Counted from the first letter of the stretch, positions 14,366-22,620 are shown. The stretch: DNA of 64,000 nt from Mucilaginibacter sp. UR6-1 (GCF_020880975.1 NZ_JAJIWP010000001.1:558001-622000), one strand, 5' to 3'. Numbers and translations are program-made. The notes: generated by a model from the sequence alone, not told the origin.

Positions 14366-15250
14366 TTACTTTACCTGTCCTCTTTGTTTCTCATAGTCGA
14401 TCTTGCCGTATTCACCATTGTAGAAATCCCGGTAAGCAATGGCTGTGTCTACTTTGGAATTCATTACAAATGGTCCCTCTGCAAAGATCGGTTCCTGGTA
14501 AGGCCCTCCGCCGAACAGCAGCATATCGGTGGCTTTTTTTTCATTGTTCTTCAGCTCTACGGTTCCTTCTTTCCTGTCAAATTCTATAAAGTCGCCCGCA
14601 TTGAACCTTTCCCCATTAATAATGCCCGGCATCTCCGGCAGGTATGCAGCCGCTTCCAGTTCAGCGGCAAGGGCGATCTCAAAAACCGCACCCGCCTCCA
14701 GATGGATATGGTAAAGGAACTGCTCCGAATAATCAGGTATCACTGAACGCAGGTCCTCGAACTTTCCCGCGATCACTTTGATCCAGCCTTTTCCTTCCGG
14801 TAGGTCTTTGCGTGGCACATCACTTCCCTGGATCGCCAGGTAAGCCGGTTTTTCAGCTTTGATGTCTGATGGCAGGTTGATCCAGAACTGCAATGCATGG
14901 ACGACCTTGGAATCTGTTTGAGAATCATAATTCAATGTTTCGTCATGAATAATGCCTTTGCCGGAATTCATCCATTGCACGCCGCCTGAATGTACCATGG
15001 CATAATTCCCGGCACTGTCAAAGTGCTCGTCCTCTCCATTCAGGATATAGGTCAGCGTGGCGATGCCCCGGTGCGGGTGGGCACCGGTACCTTCTTTATT
15101 AATCCTGGTCTGTATGGTCGGCACGATGTGATCAAGGAACACGAACGGGCCCACTGCGTCGGCATACCGGTTGGGTAACATCCTGTATATTTCCAGTTCG
15201 CCGATATCTGCTCTTTGTCCCTGGGTTGAAAAGCTGCTTTTTTTCTGCAT
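14366..15250 (-). CDS. Pirin-family protein (copy 1)
   Basis: 294 residues, full-length bicupin. The N-terminal cupin carries the metal ligands in HPHRGIATLTYIL (two His) and GKGIIHDE (His and Glu), preceded by VGPFVFLDHI. The C-terminal cupin has LLFGGGPYQEPIFAEGPFVMN, the classical pirin end motif. Pirins bind iron; bacterial members such as YhhW have quercetinase-type dioxygenase activity or act as redox-linked modulators, and which applies here cannot be told. It is third in an operon with the LLM oxidoreductase (41 bp upstream) and another pirin. The small in-frame ORF follows directly. Confidence 0.93.
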   Translation of the reverse strand: MQKKSSFSTQGQRADIGELEIYRMLPNRYADAVGPFVFLDHIVPTIQTRINKEGTGAHPHRGIATLTYILNGEDEHFDSAGNYAMVHSGGVQWMNSGKGIIHDETLNYDSQTDSKVVHALQFWINLPSDIKAEKPAYLAIQGSDVPRKDLPEGKGWIKVIAGKFEDLRSVIPDYSEQFLYHIHLEAGAVFEIALAAELEAAAYLPEMPGIINGERFNAGDFIEFDRKEGTVELKNNEKKATDMLLFGGGPYQEPIFAEGPFVMNSKVDTAIAYRDFYNGEYGKIDYEKQRGQVK

Positions 15251-15291
15251 AATTTAGTATTGGTCGTAAATGGTTGAGTTTAGATGCACGG

Positions 15292-16329
15292 CTACGGGTT
15301 GACTTTTTCCACATCCTGATTGACCAGCGGGATCACCTTGCTGCCGATGATGCCTATGGATCGTAATAATTGCTGGTGCGTAAGGCCTGCAATATCCATC
15401 TGGAAGGTGAACAGGTCAACACCGCCCAGCGCTTCGCTATGCCTTTTCAGCTTTTCGGCTACCGTTTCCGGTCCGCCAACCACCAGGACACCTTTTGGCG
15501 ATACGCCCGCATCAAATTGTGCTTTGGTGACCGGCGGCCAGCCCCGTTCCCGGCCTACCTTGGTCCAGTTCTCGATGTAACCCGGATAATAATCCGCGAT
15601 AGCTGATTCATCAGTATCGCCTACGTAGCCTGGCGAATGCAGTCCCACCTTCAGATCCTCCGGTTTAAAACCTGCTTCAGCACCGGACTTCCGGTACAGA
15701 TCAACCAGTGGCCTGAAACGCTCTGTTTCGCCACCTATAATAGCCACCATCAGCGGAAGCCCCAGCATTCCGGCACGTACAAATGATTGTGGCGTACCAC
15801 CTACACCAACCCAGACCGGTAACTTTTCCTGCACCGGGCGGGGATATACCGGCTGGTTATGTAAAGCAGGCCTGAACTTGCCCGACCAGGTAACAAATTC
15901 CTCGTCCCTGAGCTGGATCAGCAGCTTCAGTTTCTCCTTGAACAAAGCGTCATAATCATTCAGGTCGTAACCAAACAGCGGGAATGCTTCTGTGGCGGAG
16001 CCTCGTCCGGCAATGATCTCTGCCCGGCCTTTTGAAATGATGTCCAGCGTTGCGAACTGCTGGAATACCCGTACCGGGTCTGACGTACTTAACACCGTTA
16101 CCGCGCTCATCAGCCGTATCCTTTTGGTGCGGGCTGCCGCTGCCGCCAGGATCACGGCAGGTACCGAGTCCAGGTATTCCTTTTTGTGGTGCTCGCCAAT
16201 GCCGAAAACATCCAGCCCGGCTTCATCCGCTGCGACGATCCTGTCCAGCAATTGCTCCATGGCATCAACATTACTCAACTCCTTGTTTCCGTACATCGCC
16301 GATGCAAAACTGTCTATGCCTATTTCCAT
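15292..16329 (-). CDS. LLM-class flavin-dependent oxidoreductase
   Basis: 345 residues of luciferase-like TIM barrel (PF00296). The N-terminal strand is EIGIDSFAS, then VFGIGEHHKKEYLDSVP (the GEHH motif), IRLMSAVTVLSTSDPVRVFQQFATLD, RAEIIAGRGS and LPVWVGVGGTPQSFVRAG. VLVVGGPETVAEKL followed by a Gly-Gly-Val-Asp stretch closes the barrel. It probably oxidises or monooxygenates a small organic molecule with reduced FMN. It sits between two pirin genes, 70 bp after one and 41 bp before the other, and likely works on the same substrate class. The second LLM protein of the window (50191) belongs to a different branch. Confidence 0.93.
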   Translation of the reverse strand: MEIGIDSFASAMYGNKELSNVDAMEQLLDRIVAADEAGLDVFGIGEHHKKEYLDSVPAVILAAAAARTKRIRLMSAVTVLSTSDPVRVFQQFATLDIISKGRAEIIAGRGSATEAFPLFGYDLNDYDALFKEKLKLLIQLRDEEFVTWSGKFRPALHNQPVYPRPVQEKLPVWVGVGGTPQSFVRAGMLGLPLMVAIIGGETERFRPLVDLYRKSGAEAGFKPEDLKVGLHSPGYVGDTDESAIADYYPGYIENWTKVGRERGWPPVTKAQFDAGVSPKGVLVVGGPETVAEKLKRHSEALGGVDLFTFQMDIAGLTHQQLLRSIGIIGSKVIPLVNQDVEKVNP

Positions 16330-16399
16330 GATGGGTGTCCTTATTTTTAGATTTTAATATGATCGTATAGTTTTTTTTTTCCGATGCCTGGGCCGCCGT

Positions 16400-17314
16400 T
16401 CAGGACAAAGTGTTCGGCGGCGGGCCGCCGGCCGGTCTGGAGTGGCTCTCAGGCAGGGGAATGAAAGCTTCGTTATCCGTAGGCGGTAGCAGGATCCTTC
16501 CCTGCATCCAGTCCTCTTTTGCCTGTTCGATCCTTTCCCTGCGGCTTGATACGAAGTTCCACCAGATGTAACGGTCGCCCAGGTGTTCACCTCCCAGCAT
16601 CATTAAGGTGGCGGGTGCTTCGGCAACGATCACGGGATCAACACCGGTACTGAAGACCAGCAGTTGCCCGGCCTGGTAGCGCGTACCGTTTACTGTTACA
16701 CTGCCGTGAACGATGTAAACGCCTCTTTCGCTATGGCCTGCCGGTATACCGAAACGGGCGCCTGCCTCAAGTACCACATGCAGGTAAAACAGGGGCGACG
16801 TGGTTTTTACCCCGCTTTTAAGCCCGAAAGCTTCTCCGGCGATCAGGCGCAGCCAAACGCCTGTATCCGTAAATACCGGTAACTGATCGGGTTTGTAGTT
16901 GTGAAAAGTAGGTTCCGCTTCTTCATCTTTTTCGGGTAGTGCCACCCAGGTCTGTATCATTTCGAGACTTCCGCCTGCTCTTATTGCCGGATCTTCGAAA
17001 CGTTCACTATGCGCGATACCTTTACCGGCCGTCATCCAGTTGACCTCGCCCGGTTTGATGGCCTGTTCAACGCCAAGCGAATCCCGGTGCATGATCTCCC
17101 CGCTGAACAGGTAACTGACGGTGGAAAGACCGATGTGGGGGTGCGGCAACACATCAAGGTCACTGTGTAGTGTTGCCGGGATGCTGACCGGCCCGCCATG
17201 ATCCATAAAAATAAATGGCCCGATCATGCGCCTGAGCTGGTAAGGCAAAAGGCGCTTGACAACGAAGCCCGGAATGATCTCCGCCTGACGAGATGAAATG
17301 ACAATATCCAGCAT
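16400..17314 (-). CDS. Pirin-family protein (copy 2)
   Basis: 304 residues. The N-terminal cupin has IGPFIFMDHGGPV, the ligand pair in LPHPHIGLSTVSYLF, and GEVNWMTAGKGIAHSE with the third His and the Glu. The second cupin includes LMMLGGEHLGDRYIWWNFVSS, and a ~35-residue tail rich in Pro closes the protein. It differs clearly from the pirin at 14366, so this is not a recent duplication. It is first in the minus-strand operon pirin-LLM-pirin. The 458-bp divergent gap to the Crp-like gene at 17773 contains the 18-bp palindrome at 17583-17600, which could control both directions. Confidence 0.92.
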   Translation of the reverse strand: MLDIVISSRQAEIIPGFVVKRLLPYQLRRMIGPFIFMDHGGPVSIPATLHSDLDVLPHPHIGLSTVSYLFSGEIMHRDSLGVEQAIKPGEVNWMTAGKGIAHSERFEDPAIRAGGSLEMIQTWVALPEKDEEAEPTFHNYKPDQLPVFTDTGVWLRLIAGEAFGLKSGVKTTSPLFYLHVVLEAGARFGIPAGHSERGVYIVHGSVTVNGTRYQAGQLLVFSTGVDPVIVAEAPATLMMLGGEHLGDRYIWWNFVSSRRERIEQAKEDWMQGRILLPPTDNEAFIPLPESHSRPAGGPPPNTLS

Positions 17315-17582
17315 ATTCTGATCCTGACTTTAATTGAAAATGTGTTGTTTGATATGATTAAGACCGACTGATCCTGACACCCGGAAACAGGGCAACGATC
17401 TACCCGTACTTCCGGGAAAAACGGGTCCTTCCCGGCCGGTCAGGGATTTTTTATGATGGTCATCATAGCCGGCCATAATTAGCGGCAGACAGGTTCCTGT
17501 TCTCATAATATCGTGTTTGATGCAGACAGAACAATTTTAAGGATACTTACAGGGAGGGAAGATGATATATGTCTCATAAACT

Positions 17583-17600
17583 CATCGACATTTGTCGATG
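17583..17600. promoter_or_regulatory. 18-bp palindrome CATCGACATTTGTCGATG
   Basis: Arms CATCGACA and TGTCGATG around a central TT. This is the longest and most symmetrical member of the GAC-N4-GTC set. It stands 173 bp upstream of the crp-like start and 270 bp upstream of the divergent pirin start. The rest of the 458-bp gap (17315-17772) is AT-rich on the crp side and shows no other gene. Confidence 0.65.
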
Positions 17601-17690
17601 ATAAATATGAAAACCACCGGTGAAGAGGTATTCTTTTTTATTGTAATTATCTTTAAATCAGTTTTTTAAATTTTTTTCTTAATGACGTGA

Positions 17691-17722
17691 TTGTTTAAAA
17701 AAATCATTTAATCATATCTTTA
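17691..17722 (+). promoter_or_regulatory. Bacteroidota-type promoter of the second crp-like gene
   Basis: A -7 element TATCTTTA (17715-17722) fits TAnnTTTG with one change, with a TTG (17691-17693) 21 bp upstream as -33. It leads to a 5' UTR of roughly 45 bp before the ATG at 17773. Confidence 0.45.
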
Positions 17723-17772
17723 CACGACAATTAATCAGTGTTGAGATACTAAAAAAATACCCGGACCTGCCT

Positions 17773-18357
17773 ATGTACAATGCCTTTTTTGACTATCTGA
17801 AAAAATTCAGCCCGGTACCGCTTACAGGTGATGAAAAGGCACTGATCAGACGGAACTTCAGGCCGCTGAATCTGCGCCGGAAAGAATATTTCCTGCAGGC
17901 CGGTGATATCTGCATGAATTACGGGTTTATTGTAAAAGGTGCCATGCGCATGTACTCCGTGGACGAAAAAAAAGAGGAGCATATCATCCGGCTGGGCCTG
18001 GAGGAATGGTGGATGGGCGACCGTGAAAGCTTCTTTAACCGTGTCCCGAGCCGTTACCACATCGATGCGCTGGAGCCCTGTGAACTGCTTTGCGTCAACA
18101 GGGAGGACGATCATGAACTGTATCTGAACGTGCCGGCCTATGTGGAGATGAAGGTCAAGCTCGACCATGGAATGGAAATAGCCCACAACCGCCGGCTCAC
18201 TTCCGCGCTGACCGATACTGCAGGCAAGCGTTATGTGGATCTCCTGGAGCGTTATCCCGCCTTTGCCGAACGTTTTCCGCAACATATCCTGGCGTCCTAT
18301 CTCGGGATCAATAAAGATACGCTAAGCCGTGTCAAACGGAAGCTGGACCTGAAATAA
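17773..18357 (+). CDS. Crp/Fnr-family transcriptional regulator (copy 2)
   Basis: 194 residues. The beta-roll sensor domain includes RRKEYFLQAGDICMNYGFIV and GAMRMYSVDEKKEEHIIRLG. A dimer helix and a C-terminal HTH follow, with recognition helix GINKDTLSRVKRKL. It resembles copy 1 in length, architecture and the FPQHILASYLGI segment, but reads D-x-x-S-R instead of E-x-x-S-R in the recognition helix. No Fe-S cysteine cluster is seen. It is divergent from the pirin operon and directly upstream of the Fe-S/GNAT/OsmC/porin/antiporter operon, with GAC-N4-GTC palindromes on both sides, so it is the natural candidate regulator of both. Confidence 0.9.
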   Translation: MYNAFFDYLKKFSPVPLTGDEKALIRRNFRPLNLRRKEYFLQAGDICMNYGFIVKGAMRMYSVDEKKEEHIIRLGLEEWWMGDRESFFNRVPSRYHIDALEPCELLCVNREDDHELYLNVPAYVEMKVKLDHGMEIAHNRRLTSALTDTAGKRYVDLLERYPAFAERFPQHILASYLGINKDTLSRVKRKLDLK

Positions 18358-18390
18358 TTCCTATCCCGGTCGCTTTTCCACCGGCCGGAC

Positions 18391-18408
18391 AGTAGACCTT
18401 TGTCTACT
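18391..18408. promoter_or_regulatory. Palindrome AGTAGACCTTTGTCTACT upstream of the yjdI-like operon
   Basis: Arms AGTAGAC and GTCTACT with spacer CTTT, again GAC-N4-GTC. A weaker copy, TACAAATGTC (one mismatch to the reverse of the core), follows at 18418-18427. Both are 120-160 bp upstream of the operon that starts at 18549. As an alternative, the 18391-18408 repeat could form the terminator hairpin of the crp-like gene ending at 18357, though no T-run follows. Confidence 0.5.
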
Positions 18409-18548
18409 ACATTTCTTTACAAATGTCATCTTCCTGAACGGTCGCCGTTGCAGAGATTTGTCTGTCTGCTGCTGCGGCGGCATGGGTGCGCATTCCCGCC
18501 GTCCCGTGTCTGTCCATCCGGTCAGCATGAGATATACCGTAAGCACTT

Positions 18549-18773
18549 ATGGAAACACACGAATATCCCAACGGGGAGGTTACCATCCTCTGGAAACCGG
18601 AATTATGCATTCACTCGGCCGTTTGCGTGCGTACACTGCCGGCTGTGTACGACCCGAAGGCACGTCCCTGGATCCGGCCGGAAAACGCTGCCGGGGGAGA
18701 GCTGATCGCCCAGGTCGCCAAATGCCCTTCGGGTGCGCTGAGTATAAAAGAAGAACCGATAAAAATCCAATAA
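18549..18773 (+). CDS. YjdI-like (4Fe-4S) mono-cluster protein
   Basis: 74 residues of the divergent 4Fe-4S mono-cluster family (Fer4_19). The start METHEYPNGEVTILWKPELC leads into the cysteines C-I-H-S-A-V-C and, near the C-terminus, CPSGALSIK. E. coli YjdI has the same size and pattern. It probably carries electrons or senses redox state in the cytoplasm. The YjdJ-type acetyltransferase follows after 7 bp, the same neighbour order as in E. coli yjdI-yjdJ. It is first in the plus-strand stress operon. Confidence 0.9.
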   Translation: METHEYPNGEVTILWKPELCIHSAVCVRTLPAVYDPKARPWIRPENAAGGELIAQVAKCPSGALSIKEEPIKIQ

Positions 18774-18780
18774 TTATAGT

Positions 18781-19083
18781 ATGGAAAATACGAAAGTTGT
18801 TTTTACAGATCATGTTCACGGAGAGGTACAGCTCTTCTCTGAAGGGATCCCTGCCGGGAAGATGAGCCTGGCCATGACACACGGAAGACTGGCGGTCTTT
18901 CATACCGAGGTCGATCCTGAATTCGAAGGACGCGGTTTTGCAAAACTGCTGCTCGCAGAGCTGGTAGGCTATGCCAGGGAGAAAAAAATAACCATCATTC
19001 CGCTTTGCCCTTATGTGAACGCGCAGTTCCAAAGGCATCCCGCGGAATATGATGATGTGTGGAATAAGGACTGGCACCAATGA
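18781..19083 (+). CDS. YjdJ-like GNAT-family N-acetyltransferase
   Basis: 100 residues, a minimal GNAT (Acetyltransf_CG family). The acetyl-CoA-binding motif is in FEGRGFAKLLLAELVGYARE (R/Q-x-x-G-x-G/A type), preceded by AVFHTEVDPE and followed by IIPLCPYVNAQFQRHPAEYDDVW, the family's C-terminal signature. The substrate is unknown. The gene starts 7 bp after the Fe-S gene, and its stop overlaps the OsmC start (ATGA at 19080-19083), indicating translational coupling. Confidence 0.92.
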   Translation: MENTKVVFTDHVHGEVQLFSEGIPAGKMSLAMTHGRLAVFHTEVDPEFEGRGFAKLLLAELVGYAREKKITIIPLCPYVNAQFQRHPAEYDDVWNKDWHQ

Positions 19084-19547
19084 GATACATCCTGGAAAAA
19101 CCCGTTCACGGGGTCATCGGAAGCGCAAAATTCCTGACCTCGGTGCACTGGCGCAACGGCGTGCTGATTACCGACGAACCGGAAAGAACGGGCGGTAAGG
19201 ACGTCGGCCCGGATCCGTTCACGCTGTTGCTTACCTCTCTGGTTTCCTGTACGCTGGCAACGCTGCGGATGTACAGCGACCATAAGGAGTTGGGTATTAA
19301 GGAGATCAGGGCGGAAGCGAACATGTACCAGACGCTCGGCAACGAAGGCGCGGTTACGCACATTGAACGCCGCGTCTTCATCCCTGAAGTTTCAGATCCG
19401 GAGCTGCAGCAACGGCTGATGCGTGTGGCGGAGAACTGCCCGGTATCCAAGATCCTGAAAGGAAGTATCCTTATCGGTTCAGCGTTCCTGCCTTTGAGCG
19501 CTGACGCCGGTCCGCTCGGGGATGATACAGACCCGGAAACCATTTAA
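19080..19547 (+). CDS. OsmC-family peroxiredoxin-like protein
   Basis: 155 residues. The two catalytic cysteines of OsmC/Ohr proteins are present in LTSLVSCTLATLRMY and RVAENCPVSKILKG. GGKDVGPDPFTLLL is the family's 'GP.P..L' segment. OsmC proteins reduce organic hydroperoxides with the two cysteines. The start overlaps the GNAT stop by 4 bp. In this operon it adds a peroxide-detoxifying activity next to a redox Fe-S protein, consistent with an oxidative or electrophile stress unit. Confidence 0.93.
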   Translation: MRYILEKPVHGVIGSAKFLTSVHWRNGVLITDEPERTGGKDVGPDPFTLLLTSLVSCTLATLRMYSDHKELGIKEIRAEANMYQTLGNEGAVTHIERRVFIPEVSDPELQQRLMRVAENCPVSKILKGSILIGSAFLPLSADAGPLGDDTDPETI

Positions 19548-19563
19548 AAGAATTGCCCTATCT

Positions 19564-20931
19564 ATGAAAGTAATGATCGCCGTACTGTTGAGCCTGCTCA
19601 TGTCGGGCACCTTCGTTCATGCACAGCGGATCAGACTGCTTCGTTTCGACGAAGACCATTCGGATCTGAAAGACAGTGCCCGGACCTTCTATAACACCCT
19701 GAAATACCTGCCGCTTTCCCAAGGCGGCAGCACCTATCTTTCCTTTGGCGGTGAGGCACGTTTTGAGACCGACCGCTCGCAGAATGAGGACTGGGGCAGC
19801 CGGGGTTTCGGTTCGCAGTCGTTCCTTCTGCAGCGTTACCAACTGCATGCCGATCTGCACCTGGGAAAGCGGGTACGCATCTTCGGGCAGATGCGCAGTG
19901 CGATGGAGAACGGCCGCAAGAGCGGCCCGCGACCCATTGACGAAGACCACCTGAACGTGCAGAACCTGTTCGTGGACCTGATCCCTTATGAGGCTTCCGG
20001 CAAAAAGATCACCGTCCGGCTGGGGCGGCAGGAGCTGCAATACGGCAGCGGCCGCCTGATCGACGTGCAGGAAGGCCCGAACCTGCGTCTGTATTTTGAC
20101 GGGGCTAAAGTTGCTTACAGCTCGGTTAAATTCAGCATAGACGGTTTTGTGATGGGCAACGGCGGCGTAAAGACAGGCGTGTTTGATAACCCTCTTGGCC
20201 GGAAGGCCAGGTTATGGGGTGTCTACAGTACCTGGCGGACTGCCAGGCAGATCAATATCGATCTGTCCTATCTCGGGATCAGCCGCTCGAACGCCGTCTT
20301 CGATGAAGGTATCGCCAACGAAAAGCGGCATATCGTAGGCGCACGCTTCTGGAATACCGGTAACGGTTTTTTATATAACCTGGAGGCGGGATACCAGTTC
20401 GGGGCATTTGGCAATGGTAAGGTACGCGCCTGGGGCGGTTCAGCGGATATCGGTTACCGTTTCAGCCATCTGAAAGGTATGCCCTTACTTAACCTGCGCA
20501 GTGACCTGATATCCGGTGACCGGAAAAAAGGTGACGGTATACTGAACACCATGAACCCCCTTTATCCCAATGGCGGTTATTTCGGGGTGATCCCGCAGGC
20601 CGGGCCAGCCAACCTGCTGTCCTTGCATCCGAGCCTGGCCTGGAACCCCGCCCGAAAGCTTAACATCAGCCTGGGCATGGTCTTTAACTGGCGCGAGTCG
20701 CTGGAGGATGGGATCTACCGGCCCTCCGGTATCTTCAACCTGTCCTCATCAGGTTCTGATAAAAGGTATATCGGGACCAGTTATATGGGCATGCTGACCT
20801 GGAACATCAGCCCGCATCTCCTGTACATTTTCGGGGCGCAGTATTTCGATACCGGTGCATACCTCGATGATATTATTTCGCAGCCAAAGGACGGGTTCTT
20901 CCTGGCCTCTATGCTGGCATTCAAGTTCTAA
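19564..20931 (+). CDS. Alginate-export-like outer-membrane porin
   Basis: 455 residues from the ATG at 19564, preferred because MKVMIAVLLSLLMSGTFVHA forms a signal peptide and starts 16 bp after the OsmC stop; an ATG at 19522 would overlap OsmC. The chain is a beta-barrel of the Alginate_exp family (PF13372): YLSFGGEARFETDRSQNEDW, FLLQRYQLHADLHLGKRVRIF, KITVRLGRQELQYGSGRLID and a C-terminal strand ending in Phe. It probably forms a passive anion or organic-acid channel. Its place between OsmC and an Na+/H+ antiporter suggests a permeability adjustment under stress rather than alginate secretion, since no alginate genes are near. Confidence 0.85.
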   Translation: MKVMIAVLLSLLMSGTFVHAQRIRLLRFDEDHSDLKDSARTFYNTLKYLPLSQGGSTYLSFGGEARFETDRSQNEDWGSRGFGSQSFLLQRYQLHADLHLGKRVRIFGQMRSAMENGRKSGPRPIDEDHLNVQNLFVDLIPYEASGKKITVRLGRQELQYGSGRLIDVQEGPNLRLYFDGAKVAYSSVKFSIDGFVMGNGGVKTGVFDNPLGRKARLWGVYSTWRTARQINIDLSYLGISRSNAVFDEGIANEKRHIVGARFWNTGNGFLYNLEAGYQFGAFGNGKVRAWGGSADIGYRFSHLKGMPLLNLRSDLISGDRKKGDGILNTMNPLYPNGGYFGVIPQAGPANLLSLHPSLAWNPARKLNISLGMVFNWRESLEDGIYRPSGIFNLSSSGSDKRYIGTSYMGMLTWNISPHLLYIFGAQYFDTGAYLDDIISQPKDGFFLASMLAFKF

Positions 20932-20965
20932 ATTATCCGATCGTTTATTATGAAAGACCTTGACC

Positions 20966-22570
20966 ATGCATGAGAATCTGCTACTGATATTGGGCCTGCT
21001 GTTCGCGGTGATGCTGCTGGTCATGCTGGCGCAGAAGATCCGGGTCGCTTATCCGATCTTCCTGGTGCTGGCCGGCCTGGGTATCGGCTTTATCCCCGGC
21101 ATGCCGGTGCTGAAGCTGGACCCTGAACTGATCTTCCTGATCTTTTTGCCGCCATTATTGTACGAGGCCGCCTGGTATACCTCCTGGCGGGAGTTCAAAA
21201 AGTGGAGCGGCGGTATTGCCATGCTGGCCTTTGGCCTGGTATTTTTCACCTCGTTCGTAGTGGCGCATGCCGCAAACTTCATTATTCCGGGCTTTACGCC
21301 TGCACTTGGTTTTTTGCTGGGAGGCATCGTCTCACCGCCTGATGCGGTAGCGGCCACCACCGTGCTGAAGGGGCTTAAAGTGCCGCGCCGTACCATTACC
21401 ATACTGGAAGGCGAAAGCCTGGTGAACGATGCCTCCTCACTCATCGTTTTCCGTTTCGCACTGGCAGCCATCCTGACAGGGGCATTTTCTTTTCAGGTCG
21501 CCACCGGGCAGTTCTTTGTTGTTGCCGGCATGGGCATAGTAGTTGGCCTGGCCGGTGCGCATATCATGTACGCGATCCACCGTTTTATGCCCACTTCGCC
21601 GGGTATCGATGCGGCGTTGACGGTGATGACACCGTATATCCTTTTCCTGTCGGCCGAACATTTTCATTATTCAGGCGTAATGGCCGTGGTGAGCGGCGGC
21701 CTGTTCATGTCGTTCCGTTCACATGAGATGTTCCGGACGGGCAGCACACGCATGAACATGACCGGTGTTTGGCATACACTCATTTTCGTGATGAACGCGC
21801 TGGTATTTATCCTGATCGGCCTGGACCTGCCTGCCATCGTGCAGGGGCTGGGCGATGTTCCGCTCCCAACGGCCATCAGGTATGGGGTACTGATCAGTAT
21901 CATCGCTATTCTCATCAGGCTGCTATGGGTTTTCGCTACCCTGTACATTCCGCGCCTGTTTAGTAAAAAACAAAGTAAATTACCATCGCCGGGCTGGAAG
22001 AACCCGCTCATTATCGGCTGGGCCGGTATGCGGGGTGTGGTTTCACTGGCGACAGCCTTATCCATACCGCTCTATATGAACGATGGAAAGGCATTCCCGC
22101 ACCGCGACCTGATCATCTTCATCACCTTCGTGGTAATCTTTATTACACTGGTATTCCAGGGACTGACCCTTCCCGCCGCCATCCGGCTCACCGGTATCGG
22201 TGAGCTGGACCCGGTACTGCCCGAGCATGAACAGCATGCCGGCATCAAACTCAGGTTGGATACCCTGGCGCTGCAACGGCTCAATGCCCGGCATACTTCC
22301 GCAAGCGGCAACAGCCTGCTGAAAGCCTACGCCCGGAAACTTGAACGGGAGATCGAAGGTAACCGGGTCTACCTGGACTCGGTAGAGGTCTGTATCAACC
22401 GGAACGCGGAACGGCAGGAGTTTCAGCAGGTAATGGCAGACATACACGACCAGCAGCGCAGGGAACTTTTTAAGATGAAGAACGAACATACCTACACCGA
22501 TGAAGCGATACGCAAAGCGGAGCAACTGCTGGACATTAATGACCTGAGGGTGTCAGAAACAAAGCTTTGA
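20966..22570 (+). CDS. CPA1-family Na+/H+ antiporter (NhaP-like)
   Basis: 534 residues from the ATG at 20966; a TTG two codons upstream is less likely. About twelve membrane segments fill residues 1-410. CPA1 motifs include FLPPLLYEAAW, VSPPDAVAATTVLKGLKVPRR, the ion-binding ND in LEGESLVNDASS, and WAGMRGVVSLATALS. A charged cytoplasmic tail of ~110 residues (RLDTLALQRLN... RRELFKMKNEHTYTD) follows, as in bacterial YjcE/NhaP types. It exchanges Na+ or K+ for H+ at the inner membrane, giving pH and salt homeostasis. It is last in the operon, 34 bp after the porin gene. Confidence 0.93.
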   Translation: MHENLLLILGLLFAVMLLVMLAQKIRVAYPIFLVLAGLGIGFIPGMPVLKLDPELIFLIFLPPLLYEAAWYTSWREFKKWSGGIAMLAFGLVFFTSFVVAHAANFIIPGFTPALGFLLGGIVSPPDAVAATTVLKGLKVPRRTITILEGESLVNDASSLIVFRFALAAILTGAFSFQVATGQFFVVAGMGIVVGLAGAHIMYAIHRFMPTSPGIDAALTVMTPYILFLSAEHFHYSGVMAVVSGGLFMSFRSHEMFRTGSTRMNMTGVWHTLIFVMNALVFILIGLDLPAIVQGLGDVPLPTAIRYGVLISIIAILIRLLWVFATLYIPRLFSKKQSKLPSPGWKNPLIIGWAGMRGVVSLATALSIPLYMNDGKAFPHRDLIIFITFVVIFITLVFQGLTLPAAIRLTGIGELDPVLPEHEQHAGIKLRLDTLALQRLNARHTSASGNSLLKAYARKLEREIEGNRVYLDSVEVCINRNAERQEFQQVMADIHDQQRRELFKMKNEHTYTDEAIRKAEQLLDINDLRVSETKL

Positions 22571-22620
22571 GCCACATCAGATGACCCGGATCCCCGAATT
22601 GAACTCTATATCTCCATATC

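Noticed and set aside
18361..18865. Several overlapping ORFs on both strands around the yjdI-like gene
   Set aside because: Rich in Arg, Cys and Pro, mutually overlapping and in the GC-rich shadow of real genes; the Fe-S frame has the family cysteines and correct spacing.
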